From an uncultured Slackia sp. (GTDB lineage: Bacteria > Actinomycetota > Coriobacteriia > Coriobacteriales > Eggerthellaceae): a stretch of DNA of 6,996 bases. This document shows, one piece after another, positions 1 through 5,190 of the stretch. Location of the stretch: contig CALBLG010000252.1 in the NCBI GenBank assembly GCA_937895975.1, positions 1-6,996 on the forward strand, written 5' to 3'. The position numbers and the translations under genes are program-made. Every line of letters begins with the position of its first letter. Position 1 is the stretch's first letter. The notes under the pieces are model-generated. The model saw only the letters and a program-made list of their open reading frames with translations, made no database searches and was not told the DNA's origin.

Positions 1-147
1 GAGCATGGGTTTTAGGCGAGCAGGTTGGCTTAAAAGAGGAGCGAAGCGTAGCAGCGCTACGTGAGCGACGATTGAAAACCAAGATGCCGCATAAAACCCA
101 GCGCAGCGTCGACTGTTTTCGCCGTTCGGCAGAACGGCGAAACCACA
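1..147. other. Palindromic intergenic DNA downstream of rlmH
   Basis: No coding region could be supported here. The stretch is made of nested dyad symmetries. An outer 9-bp inverted repeat pairs TGGGTTTTA (6-14) with TAAAACCCA (92-100). A central 6-bp hairpin has arms CGTAGC (47-52) and GCTACG (56-61) with an AGC loop. A separate 11-bp hairpin at 117-142 is listed on its own. The segment around 38-68 is rich in GCGA/AGCG words like those in the cysS-rlmB gap. It may be a small non-coding repeat element, but no second full copy is present in this window, so that is inference. Confidence 0.5.
117..142. terminator. Hairpin just after rlmH stop, possible terminator
   Basis: A perfect 11-bp stem pairs TTTCGCCGTTC (117-127) with GAACGGCGAAA (132-142) around a 4-base loop. 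It begins 5 bases beyond the rlmH stop codon in the direction of transcription. The stem is GC-rich with an A/T base, but read on the minus strand it is followed by AAAACAG rather than a U-run. It is therefore not a canonical intrinsic terminator. It may still end the transcript or protect its 3' end. Confidence 0.45.
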
Positions 148-618
148 TTACTTATGGTAGGGCTCGCCGCGCGAGATTTTGAACGCGCGGTAAATTTGCT
201 CTAGCAGCACGACGCGTGCAAGGTTATGTGGAAGCGTGATTTTGCCGAACGACATGCTTTCATCGGCTACATCGCGCACACCCTGGCTTACGCCGCCCGA
301 GCCGCCCACGACGAACGAAATCTCGCTGACGCCCGAAAGCGCAAGCGCGTCCATGCGCGCCGCAATGCCTTCGCTGGAAAGCTGCTTGCCTCCCACATCG
401 AGCAGGATCACATGCGAATGGTCGGGCAACTTTTCAAGAATCGCGCGGCCTTCTTTCTTGCGCGCGCCCTCTTCCCCGCCAACTTTAGCAGGGTCGCAAT
501 CGGGCACCTCGTCCACGCGCACCTTGGCATAGCCCTTCAGGCGCTTCAGGTACTCGTCGCACGCCTCTTTCCAAAATCGCTCCTTGAGTTTCCCCACAGC
601 GACAACTTGGATTTTCAT
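148..618 (-). CDS. rlmH: RlmH, 23S rRNA pseudouridine-1915 N3-methyltransferase
   Basis: This 156-residue protein is a small SPOUT-class methyltransferase that uses S-adenosylmethionine to methylate N3 of pseudouridine 1915 in helix 69 of 23S rRNA, acting on assembled 70S ribosomes. Family signatures seen are LLDVGGKQL (72-80), FVVGGSGGV (102-110), HNLARVVLLEQIYRAFKI (131-148) and the C-terminal RGEPYHK, which contributes to the active site. The length agrees with known RlmH proteins (about 155-160). The reading frame stays open upstream to 738, but the ATG at 616-618 is preferred: AAAGGAG (626-632) lies 7 bases before it, and MKIQVVAVGK is the usual N-terminus. The longer frame would run through a palindromic repeat. 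The gene follows the NYN nuclease gene after a 125-base gap and probably has its own promoter. It is the last gene in the window. Confidence 0.96.
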   Translation of the reverse strand: MKIQVVAVGKLKERFWKEACDEYLKRLKGYAKVRVDEVPDCDPAKVGGEEGARKKEGRAILEKLPDHSHVILLDVGGKQLSSEGIAARMDALALSGVSEISFVVGGSGGVSQGVRDVADESMSFGKITLPHNLARVVLLEQIYRAFKISRGEPYHK

Positions 619-655
619 CGGCCCGCTCCTTTCCCCTTGTGTTCTATTGAGTTCG

Positions 656-684
656 ATTGTAACAGGTGGAGCGAGAGCGGTCCC
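656..684 (-). promoter_or_regulatory. Putative sigma-70-type promoter for rlmH
   Basis: Read on the minus strand, GGGACC (679-684) stands 17 bases before TACAAT (656-661). The -10 box matches consensus at 5 of 6 positions and the -35 box at only 3 of 6. A start site near 649 would give a leader of about 30 bases before the rlmH ATG at 618. The position, downstream of the repeat hairpin that separates rlmH from the gene before it, fits independent expression. No experimental support is visible. Confidence 0.4.
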
Positions 685-695
685 GTCTCGTTCGC

Positions 696-728
696 AGGTG
701 GGACAGGGGGCTGTCCCCTGTCCCACTT
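696..728. repeat. GTGGGACAGGGG palindrome, REP-like
   Basis: A perfect 12-bp inverted repeat pairs GTGGGACAGGGG (698-709) with CCCCTGTCCCAC (715-726) around a 5-base loop. A G-U and an A-U pair can extend the stem to 696-728. A shorter alternative fold is possible, because GGGACAG (700-706) can also pair with CTGTCCC (711-717). The element sits between the NYN gene and rlmH. It shares AAGTGGGACAG (minus strand 719-729) with the hairpin at 5143-5153. No U-run follows on the minus strand, so it is not a clear terminator. Its shape resembles REP elements mobilised by IS200-like RAYT transposases; that link is inference. Confidence 0.75.
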
Positions 729-743
729 TCACGCCCACTTGAC

Positions 744-1292
744 CTACAGCGAATCGCGCAGTGCCTTCAATTTGGCCAACGCATCGCCGCCCAAGCGTTC
801 GGCAACCGTATTCTTTACGGCGGGTTTCGGCGATTCGTCCAAATGGAACTCGTGATCGTTCACGGCGACCGCGCGACTAAAGCCGTTGGCGCTCATGCGG
901 TCGACGCCGCCGCCGAACACCGTATTTTGAATAGCGGCATCGCTGGAAACCACCATGGTTTCAATGCCGCGGGCGCGAGCATCCCACGCAAGCTTCTCGA
1001 TAACCTTGTCGGCAGAATCGCCCGCGCGCGAGAACATGATGCGCACGCCGGCGATTTTTTCGAAGCTGCCGTCGGAATATTCGTTATCGGCGCCATCGAA
1101 CACGATGATGGCCTCGAAATCGCGGCCCGCGTACATCACCACGTCATCGATAAGCGCCTCGCGAGCGCGATTGAACGCGTCGGTATCGTAGTCGGGGTTA
1201 GGACCCGGGTTGCGCATCTCGCGATAGCGTGAACCACTGCGCAGCACGTTGTAGCCGTCAACGAGCAAAAGGCGTTTGCGTTGCTTAGCCAT
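744..1292 (-). CDS. yacP: NYN-domain RNase, YacP/Rae1 family
   Basis: This 182-residue protein has a PIN-like NYN nuclease fold. Acidic and polar active-site candidates occur in the expected order: D12 and N15 in LLLVDGYN, D66 in IIVFDGA, D92/D95 in GDSADKVIE, and D118 in VVSSDAAIQ. The C-terminus (about 155-182) is a charged helical tail. The best-studied relative, Bacillus subtilis Rae1 (YacP), is a ribosome-associated endoribonuclease that cuts certain mRNAs in the ribosomal A site. The same activity here is inferred from family and context. The ATG at 1290-1292 is preceded by GAAGGTG (1303-1309) at a 10-base distance, a weak site. Only 18 bases separate it from the rlmB stop, so the two are probably co-transcribed. 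The rlmB-yacP pairing is conserved in Firmicutes. Confidence 0.88.
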   Translation of the reverse strand: MAKQRKRLLLVDGYNVLRSGSRYREMRNPGPNPDYDTDAFNRAREALIDDVVMYAGRDFEAIIVFDGADNEYSDGSFEKIAGVRIMFSRAGDSADKVIEKLAWDARARGIETMVVSSDAAIQNTVFGGGVDRMSANGFSRAVAVNDHEFHLDESPKPAVKNTVAERLGGDALAKLKALRDSL

Positions 1293-1310
1293 GGTCGAAT
1301 CGCACCTTCG

Positions 1311-2078
1311 CTATTCGCCCTCGGCGGCGCGCACGGTGGTTTGGCGCATCCACTCATACATGACGGCCGTGCATGCCTGGGCCACGTTCAACGAGCCCAC
1401 ATGGCCCGCCTGCGGCAGCTTCACCAGGAAGTCGCATTTCTCGAGCGTGAGACGCGCAAGGCCCTCGGCCTCGTTGCCCATCACAAGCGCGATTTTGCCG
1501 TAGAGCGGCGCCTCCCACACGGTATGCTGGGCCTTCTCGCTGGCGCCGGCCACCCAAAAGCCCGCCTTCTTCAGGCGATCGATTGCCGAGGCCAAATTCG
1601 TGGCCTGAGCGCAGCGCACGTGGTTGATAGCGCCCGCCGAGCTTTTGTACGTCGCAGCCGTCACGCTGGCTGAACGTTTGCCCGGAATGATGAGGCCGCT
1701 TGCGCCAATAACGTCGACCGAACGAGCGATGGCGCCCAGATTGCCCGCATCGGTAATATGGTCGAGCAGCACGACGAGCGCCGCGCCGTTATTGCTTTCG
1801 GCGTCGCGCTCGGCAACCTTCAAAATGTCGGTAACGCTGGAATACTGGTACGGCTTCGCATGCGCCATAACGCCTTGATGGCTGCCGCGCTCGCTGCGCT
1901 CGTCGAGCACCTTGCGCGGCACGGTTTTCACCGGCACGTCGAACTGCTTCGCTTTGCGCAGGATGTCTTTGATCTGACCATCTTGCTGCACGTTGTCGGC
2001 CATCAAAATGGAAATGAGCGGCATCTGCGCGCGCAACGCCTCGATGACCGGGCGCTTTCCTTCAATATAATCTGCCAC
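1311..2078 (-). CDS. rlmB: TrmH-family group 3 (RlmB-type) rRNA 2'-O-methyltransferase
   Basis: This 255-residue SPOUT/TrmH methyltransferase is of the type that methylates ribose 2'-OH groups in RNA. RlmB of E. coli acts on Gm2251 of 23S rRNA. An N-terminal substrate-binding domain (about 1-75) begins with the typical EGKRPVIEAL and contains ERGSHQGVMAHA. The catalytic domain shows motif 1, LDHITDAGNLGAIARS (about 106-121, with Asn113 and Arg119), motif 2, LVMGNEAEGL (about 198-207), and motif 3, LPQAGHVGSLNVAQAC (about 221-236), which forms the trefoil-knot SAM site. The GTG at 2076-2078 is chosen over an upstream in-frame ATG at 2171. AAGGAG (2084-2089) lies 5 bases before the GTG, and the upstream extension would read through one arm of an inverted repeat. 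The exact target nucleotide cannot be told from sequence. Confidence 0.93.
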   Translation of the reverse strand: MADYIEGKRPVIEALRAQMPLISILMADNVQQDGQIKDILRKAKQFDVPVKTVPRKVLDERSERGSHQGVMAHAKPYQYSSVTDILKVAERDAESNNGAALVVLLDHITDAGNLGAIARSVDVIGASGLIIPGKRSASVTAATYKSSAGAINHVRCAQATNLASAIDRLKKAGFWVAGASEKAQHTVWEAPLYGKIALVMGNEAEGLARLTLEKCDFLVKLPQAGHVGSLNVAQACTAVMYEWMRQTTVRAAEGE

Positions 2079-2083
2079 GTAGG

Positions 2084-2089
2084 CTCCTT
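2084..2089 (-). promoter_or_regulatory. Ribosome binding site fixing the rlmB GTG start
   Basis: On the minus strand AAGGAG lies 5 bases upstream of the GTG at 2076-2078. It decides the start, because the longest open frame would otherwise begin at 2171 inside the cysS-rlmB repeat element. Confidence 0.8.
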
Positions 2090-2112
2090 CGGTACACAAG
2101 TCGTAACGGGTA

Positions 2113-2265
2113 GTTCTCGCTGCGGTCGCATAGGCCGCTGACGACCGTCTGAGTTCAAACTTGATTTTCATTCAAAAGTTGAACGAAGCCAGGCGAGCGC
2201 ATAGTGAGCGCAGCGAACGGTAGCGAGCCGTGGTCGCCAGCGGCCTATGCGACCGCAGCGAGAAC
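2113..2265. repeat. 153-bp element with 34-bp inverted arms between cysS and rlmB
   Basis: The left arm (2113-2146, beginning GTTCTCGCTGCGG) is the reverse complement of the right arm (2232-2265, ending CCGCAGCGAGAAC) over 34 positions with a single mismatch, A2141 against C2237. Between the arms are 85 bases. They contain a nested imperfect hairpin, GTTCAA plus CTT (2153-2162, one bulged A) pairing with AAGTTGAAC, and a GCGA/AGCG-rich stretch (about 2190-2230). The element fills most of the 198-base gap and needs no protein-coding explanation. As RNA it would form a very stable stem in a transcript of either strand. No U-run follows on either strand. It could be a MITE-like or REP-derived insertion, or an RNA-processing signal between cysS and rlmB. 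Confidence 0.85.
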
Positions 2266-2276
2266 GGCAGATTGTG

Positions 2277-3743
2277 CTATTTCGCCTTCACGCGGGCACC
2301 GGCAGCAGTGTCTTCCACCACCAGGCCAAGCTCGCCCAATGCATCGCGAATAGCGTCGGCCACAGCCCAGTTTTTCGCGGCGCGCGCTTCGGCACGGGCG
2401 GCGACAAGAGCCTCGGCGGCTTCTTTCGTATCGCTGCCGGCGTAACCCGCTCGCTCGGTGGCAAGCGCGATAATTTCCTCGGGCAGCTCGGCCTCTTGCT
2501 CGGGCAATTCAATGCCCAGCACGTCCATGGAGCGCTCGATAAATTCAGCCGCAGCAACCACGGCGTCAGCATCGACCGCACCATCGGCGGCATCGAGATA
2601 CGAGTTCGCCTCGGTAATGAAGCCGAAGAACGCCCCCAGCGCGCCGGCGGTGTTGAAGTCGTCGTCCATGCACGTCTTGAACTCGGCATCGGTCGCAGCG
2701 ATGGCGGCGGTCAGCTTGTCAGCCAGCGCCGCATCAGCGGCGCCCGTTACGTGGGCCGCAGCCCAGCGCAAGTTCTGCGCCGTGCCCGCGATGCGTGTCA
2801 GCGAGCTTTCCGCACCCTCAAGGCGTTCGAAGCTGAAATCGAGCGGGCTGCGATAATGCGTTTGCAGCATAAGCAAGCGCAGCGCAGCGGCCGAATGCTT
2901 TTCAAGCACTTCCTCAAGCGTGAAAAAGTTGCCCAGCGACTTCGACATCTTCTCGCCATTCACCAGCAGCATGCCCGTATGCATCCACGTGTTTGCGAAG
3001 CCTTGGTGCCACGCGCACGTGGCCTGAGCGCATTCATTTTCATGGTGCGGGAACGCCAAATCGCTGCCGCCGCCGTGGATATCGATGGGGGTGCCCAAAT
3101 AACGGTGCACCATGGCCGCGCATTCCGTATGCCACCCCGGTCGGCCCTCGCCCCAGGGGCTTTTCCAGCTAGGCTCGCCGGGCTTGGCGGCCTTCCACAG
3201 CGCGAAATCGAGCGGGTCGCGCTTGTCTTCGTTCTCTTCAATGCGCGCACCAACCATGAGGTCATCGATATTGCGGCCCGATACCTCGCCGTAGCGCTTG
3301 TCGCTGCGAACCGAGAAATACACGTCGCCATTGTCGGCGGCATAAGCATGCCCCTGCTCGATGAGCGTTTTGATCATAGCGATCATGGGGCCGATTTCCT
3401 TGGTTGCACGCGGACGCACATCGGGATCGATCACGTTCGCGCGGCGCATCACGTCGATGAACTTGTTCGAGAACTCCGTCGCCACCTCGGCGGCCGTGCG
3501 GCCCTGCTCATTGGCACGGTTGATGATTTTGTCGTCGACGTCGGTGAGGTTCTGCGCGAACGTGACCTCGTAGCCGCTCGCCATAAGCCAGCGACGAATC
3601 ACATCGAAGCTGATGAACGTGCGGGCGTTGCCGATATGAATGTTGTCATACACCGTGGGGCCGCACACATACATGCGCACCTTGCCGGCCTCGATAGGCT
3701 CGAATTCGGCCTTCTTATGGGTTTGCGAGCTGTAAATTTGCAC
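2277..3743 (-). CDS. cysS: Cysteinyl-tRNA synthetase
   Basis: This class I aminoacyl-tRNA synthetase of 488 residues charges tRNA-Cys with cysteine in the cytoplasm. It is complete. The HIGH-like motif is IHIGN (35-39) and KMSKS is at 265-269. Likely zinc ligands that select cysteine are Cys28 (in CGPTVYD), Cys208 (in GWHTEC), His233 and Glu237 (in FPHHENE). The DALR-type anticodon-binding region follows around MDDDFNTAGALGAFF, and the C-terminus is Ala-rich and charged. Translation starts at GTG (3741-3743) with AGGAGG (3748-3753) 4 bases before it. Just 12 bases separate it from the cysE stop, so the two are almost certainly one transcript, possibly translationally coupled. No T-box leader is seen upstream. 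The stop is TAG at 2277-2279. Confidence 0.97.
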   Translation of the reverse strand: MQIYSSQTHKKAEFEPIEAGKVRMYVCGPTVYDNIHIGNARTFISFDVIRRWLMASGYEVTFAQNLTDVDDKIINRANEQGRTAAEVATEFSNKFIDVMRRANVIDPDVRPRATKEIGPMIAMIKTLIEQGHAYAADNGDVYFSVRSDKRYGEVSGRNIDDLMVGARIEENEDKRDPLDFALWKAAKPGEPSWKSPWGEGRPGWHTECAAMVHRYLGTPIDIHGGGSDLAFPHHENECAQATCAWHQGFANTWMHTGMLLVNGEKMSKSLGNFFTLEEVLEKHSAAALRLLMLQTHYRSPLDFSFERLEGAESSLTRIAGTAQNLRWAAAHVTGAADAALADKLTAAIAATDAEFKTCMDDDFNTAGALGAFFGFITEANSYLDAADGAVDADAVVAAAEFIERSMDVLGIELPEQEAELPEEIIALATERAGYAGSDTKEAAEALVAARAEARAAKNWAVADAIRDALGELGLVVEDTAAGARVKAK

Positions 3744-3747
3744 GGTT

Positions 3748-3753
3748 CCTCCT
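3748..3753 (-). promoter_or_regulatory. Strong ribosome binding site for cysS
   Basis: AGGAGG on the minus strand lies 4 bases from the GTG start of cysS and within the short gap after the cysE stop (TAA, 3756-3758). A ribosome ending on cysE would cover this site, which suggests coupled translation. Confidence 0.8.
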
Positions 3754-3755
3754 GG

Positions 3756-4472
3756 TTATTCCGAGAACGTCTCGTCGTCGGCAATCTTTTTCGCGGCAAG
3801 CGCGCCCACGGTTTTGCCCTCGGCTTGCGCCTGCAGCAACGTTTCCAAACGGGCGACCCGCGCCTGCAGCTCCACGACGTCGGCCGTGGTGGGGTCGGGC
3901 AGGCATTCGCGGCGGGCAGCCGCGTCTTTTTCCTCTTGCTGCACCAGTTTGCCGTTGCGCACCACGATGCGTGCAGGCACGCCGACCACCGTGCAGTTCT
4001 CGGGCACATCTTCGACGACCACCGCGCCGCCGCCGACCTTGGAATTATCGTGGATGGTGATGCTGCCCAGTACGGCCGCATTCACGCCCACCATCACGTT
4101 ATTGCCGAGCGTCGGGTGGCGCTTGCCGGTTTCCTTGCCCGTACCGCCCAGCGTGACGCCCTGGTACAGCGTGACGTCGTCGCCGATTTCGCACGTTTCG
4201 CCAATAATCACGCCCATGGCGTGGTCGATGAAGAAACGGCGGCCAATTTTCGCGGCGGGATGAATTTCCACGCCTGTCACAAAACGCGTGAATTGGCTGG
4301 AGATGCGCGCGAGGCTCTTCAGGCCATGGTTCCACAGCCAATGTTCAACCACATGGCTCCACCGAGCATGCAGCCCCGGGTAGGTAAGCCAGATGATGAA
4401 TTTGCTTTGCGCAGCAGGGTCGAGCCGTTTGACGTTGTTCACGTCTTCGACAATCGTTTTAAAAATATTCAT
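3756..4472 (-). CDS. cysE: Serine O-acetyltransferase
   Basis: This 238-residue enzyme transfers acetyl from acetyl-CoA to L-serine, giving O-acetylserine, the precursor for cysteine. An N-terminal helical domain (about 1-65) is followed by a left-handed beta-helix of hexapeptide repeats (about 68-165). Catalytic residues Asp83-His84 (in FFIDHAMG) and His119 (in GKRHPTLGNN) are present, as is the GGTG loop at 109-112. The start at 4470-4472 gives MNIFKTIVEDV, the usual N-terminus of the short form; the ribosome site (GAAAGACC) is weak. A longer frame from 4574 would overlap ispF and is not favoured. After the beta-helix comes an extra charged tail with a heptad-like stretch, VVELQARVARLETLLQAQ (about 199-216). 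The protein ends in DDETFSE, so it lacks the C-terminal Ile that anchors E. coli CysE to CysK. The ispF-cysE gap is 49 bases. Confidence 0.95.
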   Translation of the reverse strand: MNIFKTIVEDVNNVKRLDPAAQSKFIIWLTYPGLHARWSHVVEHWLWNHGLKSLARISSQFTRFVTGVEIHPAAKIGRRFFIDHAMGVIIGETCEIGDDVTLYQGVTLGGTGKETGKRHPTLGNNVMVGVNAAVLGSITIHDNSKVGGGAVVVEDVPENCTVVGVPARIVVRNGKLVQQEEKDAAARRECLPDPTTADVVELQARVARLETLLQAQAEGKTVGALAAKKIADDETFSE

Positions 4473-4521
4473 AGCAGGTCTTTCGATGTTGAGGCGAGTA
4501 CTTTTCGGAAAAGAACCGTCA

Positions 4522-5016
4522 TCAACATCGCTTCGCGAGCAAGGCCACAGCCTGGGCCGACATGCCCTCTTCACGACCCTCGAAGCCCAAATGCTCGGTT
4601 GTGGTGGCCTTTACGCCCACCTGTTCCACATCGATGTCCATGGCGCTTGCCAGATTTGCGCGCATTTGGTCGCGATAGGGCGAAAGTTTGGGCGCTTGGG
4701 CCGAGATAACGCTGTCCACATCGGCGATGTCGAAGCCGAGCGAGCGCACATGGTTCGCCACATGCGCCAGCAGCACCATGGAATCGGCGCCGGCGTATTT
4801 GGGGTCGGTGTCGGGGAACAGTTTGCCGATATCACCCGCACGCGCGGCGCCCAAAAGGGCATCGGCTACGGCATGCGCAAGCACGTCGGCGTCGGAATGG
4901 CCCAAAAGACCCTGATGATGAGGAATATCGACACCGCCCAGAATGAGCTTGCGGCCCTGCGCGAACGCATGGACGTCAAAGCCCAGGCCCACGCGCATGT
5001 TCATAGCGTCCGTCAC
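4522..5016 (-). CDS. ispF: 2-C-methyl-D-erythritol 2,4-cyclodiphosphate synthase
   Basis: IspF (164 residues from the GTG start) converts CDP-ME 2-phosphate into MEcPP with release of CMP, in the MEP isoprenoid pathway. It normally works as a homotrimer with a divalent metal. Metal ligands are visible: Asp14 and His16 in GFDVHAF, and His48 in LAHAVADALLGAA. Other family motifs are GHSDADV (39-45), FPDTDPKYAGADS (about 67-79) and TTTEHLGFEGREEG (138-151). The start chosen is GTG at 5014-5016, because GAAGGG (5024-5029) lies 7 bases before it. In-frame ATGs at 5004 and 4998 would give 160 or 158 residues, closer to the family norm, but lie further from the site. A promoter-like sequence lies at 5060-5090. 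Its neighbour ispD catalyses the step two before it. Confidence 0.96.
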   Translation of the reverse strand: MTDAMNMRVGLGFDVHAFAQGRKLILGGVDIPHHQGLLGHSDADVLAHAVADALLGAARAGDIGKLFPDTDPKYAGADSMVLLAHVANHVRSLGFDIADVDSVISAQAPKLSPYRDQMRANLASAMDIDVEQVGVKATTTEHLGFEGREEGMSAQAVALLAKRC

Positions 5017-5023
5017 GTTTAAT

Positions 5024-5041
5024 CCCTTCGTCCTAGACGAA
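5024..5041 (-). promoter_or_regulatory. ispF ribosome site next to a small hairpin
   Basis: GAAGGG (5024-5029) lies 7 bases before the GTG start of ispF. A perfect 6-bp stem, TTCGTC (5036-5041) with GACGAA (5027-5032) and loop TAG, takes up the GAA part of the site. The structure is small and could partly mask the site, but nothing shows it is regulatory. Confidence 0.45.
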
Positions 5042-5059
5042 ATCGTATAGTTCCGAACG

Positions 5060-5090
5060 ATTATACCCGTCGATACGACGAGTGGGTCAA
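5060..5090 (-). promoter_or_regulatory. Putative promoter for ispF (and cysE-cysS)
   Basis: Read on the minus strand there is a perfect TATAAT (5060-5065) with TTGACC (5085-5090) 19 bases upstream. The spacing is 2 longer than ideal, but both boxes are strong. A start near 5053 would give a leader of about 36 bases before the ispF GTG. The -35 box lies inside a degenerate GTGGGAC-type repeat (5081-5110). Because ispD and ispF are separated by 174 bases with a hairpin, this promoter would let the downstream genes be transcribed independently of ispD. Confidence 0.6.
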
Positions 5091-5110
5091 ACGGACCGCC
5101 CCCTATCCCA
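5081..5110. repeat. Degenerate GTGGGAC-type repeat
   Basis: The segment runs from AGTGGGTCAAACGGACCG to CCCCCTATCCCA. It looks like a decayed copy of the palindromic element at 698-726. TGGG (5083-5086) faces CCCA (5107-5110), and GGTC (5085-5088) can pair with GACC (5094-5097), but no long stem survives. The assignment to the same family as 698-726 and 5142-5180 is by eye. Confidence 0.45.
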
Positions 5111-5141
5111 GTTTTGCAGAAAGATTCTTCCATCCCAAGCG

Positions 5142-5180
5142 CAAGTGGGACAGTTGCCTCTGAGGAAGGCGTCCCACTTG
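5142..5180. repeat. CAAGTGGGAC inverted repeat after ispD
   Basis: A perfect 10-bp inverted repeat pairs CAAGTGGGAC (5142-5151) with GTCCCACTTG (5171-5180). Inside it GCCT can pair with AGGC next to the right arm, giving a 14-bp stem with a 4-base bulge and a 7-base loop. It begins 10 bases after the ispD stop in the direction of transcription. Its core is shared with the palindrome at 696-728. No U-run follows on the minus strand, so termination is possible but not shown. It could instead stabilise the 3' end of the ispD mRNA. Confidence 0.7.
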
Positions 5181-5190
5181 TCATTCGCGG

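Noticed and set aside
619..738. Longer rlmH start at 738
   Set aside because: It would add 40 residues encoded partly by the GTGGGAC palindrome, whereas the ATG at 618 has a good ribosome site and gives the normal family length.
226..855. Plus-strand open frame of 209 codons over rlmH and the intergenic repeat
   Set aside because: It overlaps certain rlmH in antisense and runs through a palindromic repeat; no motif supports it.
2113..2265. tRNA, CRISPR repeat or intact insertion sequence in the cysS-rlmB gap
   Set aside because: There is no cloverleaf, no regularly spaced direct repeat and no transposase frame; only inverted arms are present.
4473..4521. Possible T-box or cysteine-responsive leader before cysE-cysS
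   Set aside because: The gap is only 49 bases, with just a 5-bp CTTTT/AAAAG hairpin and no T-box-like motif or terminator.
4473..4574. cysE start at 4574 overlapping ispF
   Set aside because: The added residues do not resemble CysE N-termini and would overlap the ispF coding end by over 50 bases, while MNIFKTIVEDV is the expected start.
2247..4709. An 820-codon open frame on the plus strand across cysS and cysE
   Set aside because: It is antisense to two certain enzymes whose motifs are complete, has no recognisable domain, and is rich in Arg, His and Ala as expected from the opposite strand of GC-rich coding DNA.
5017..5184. Longer ispF start at 5184
   Set aside because: The extra residues would be read from the repeat cluster and through the promoter-like region; the GTG at 5016 has a suitable ribosome site.
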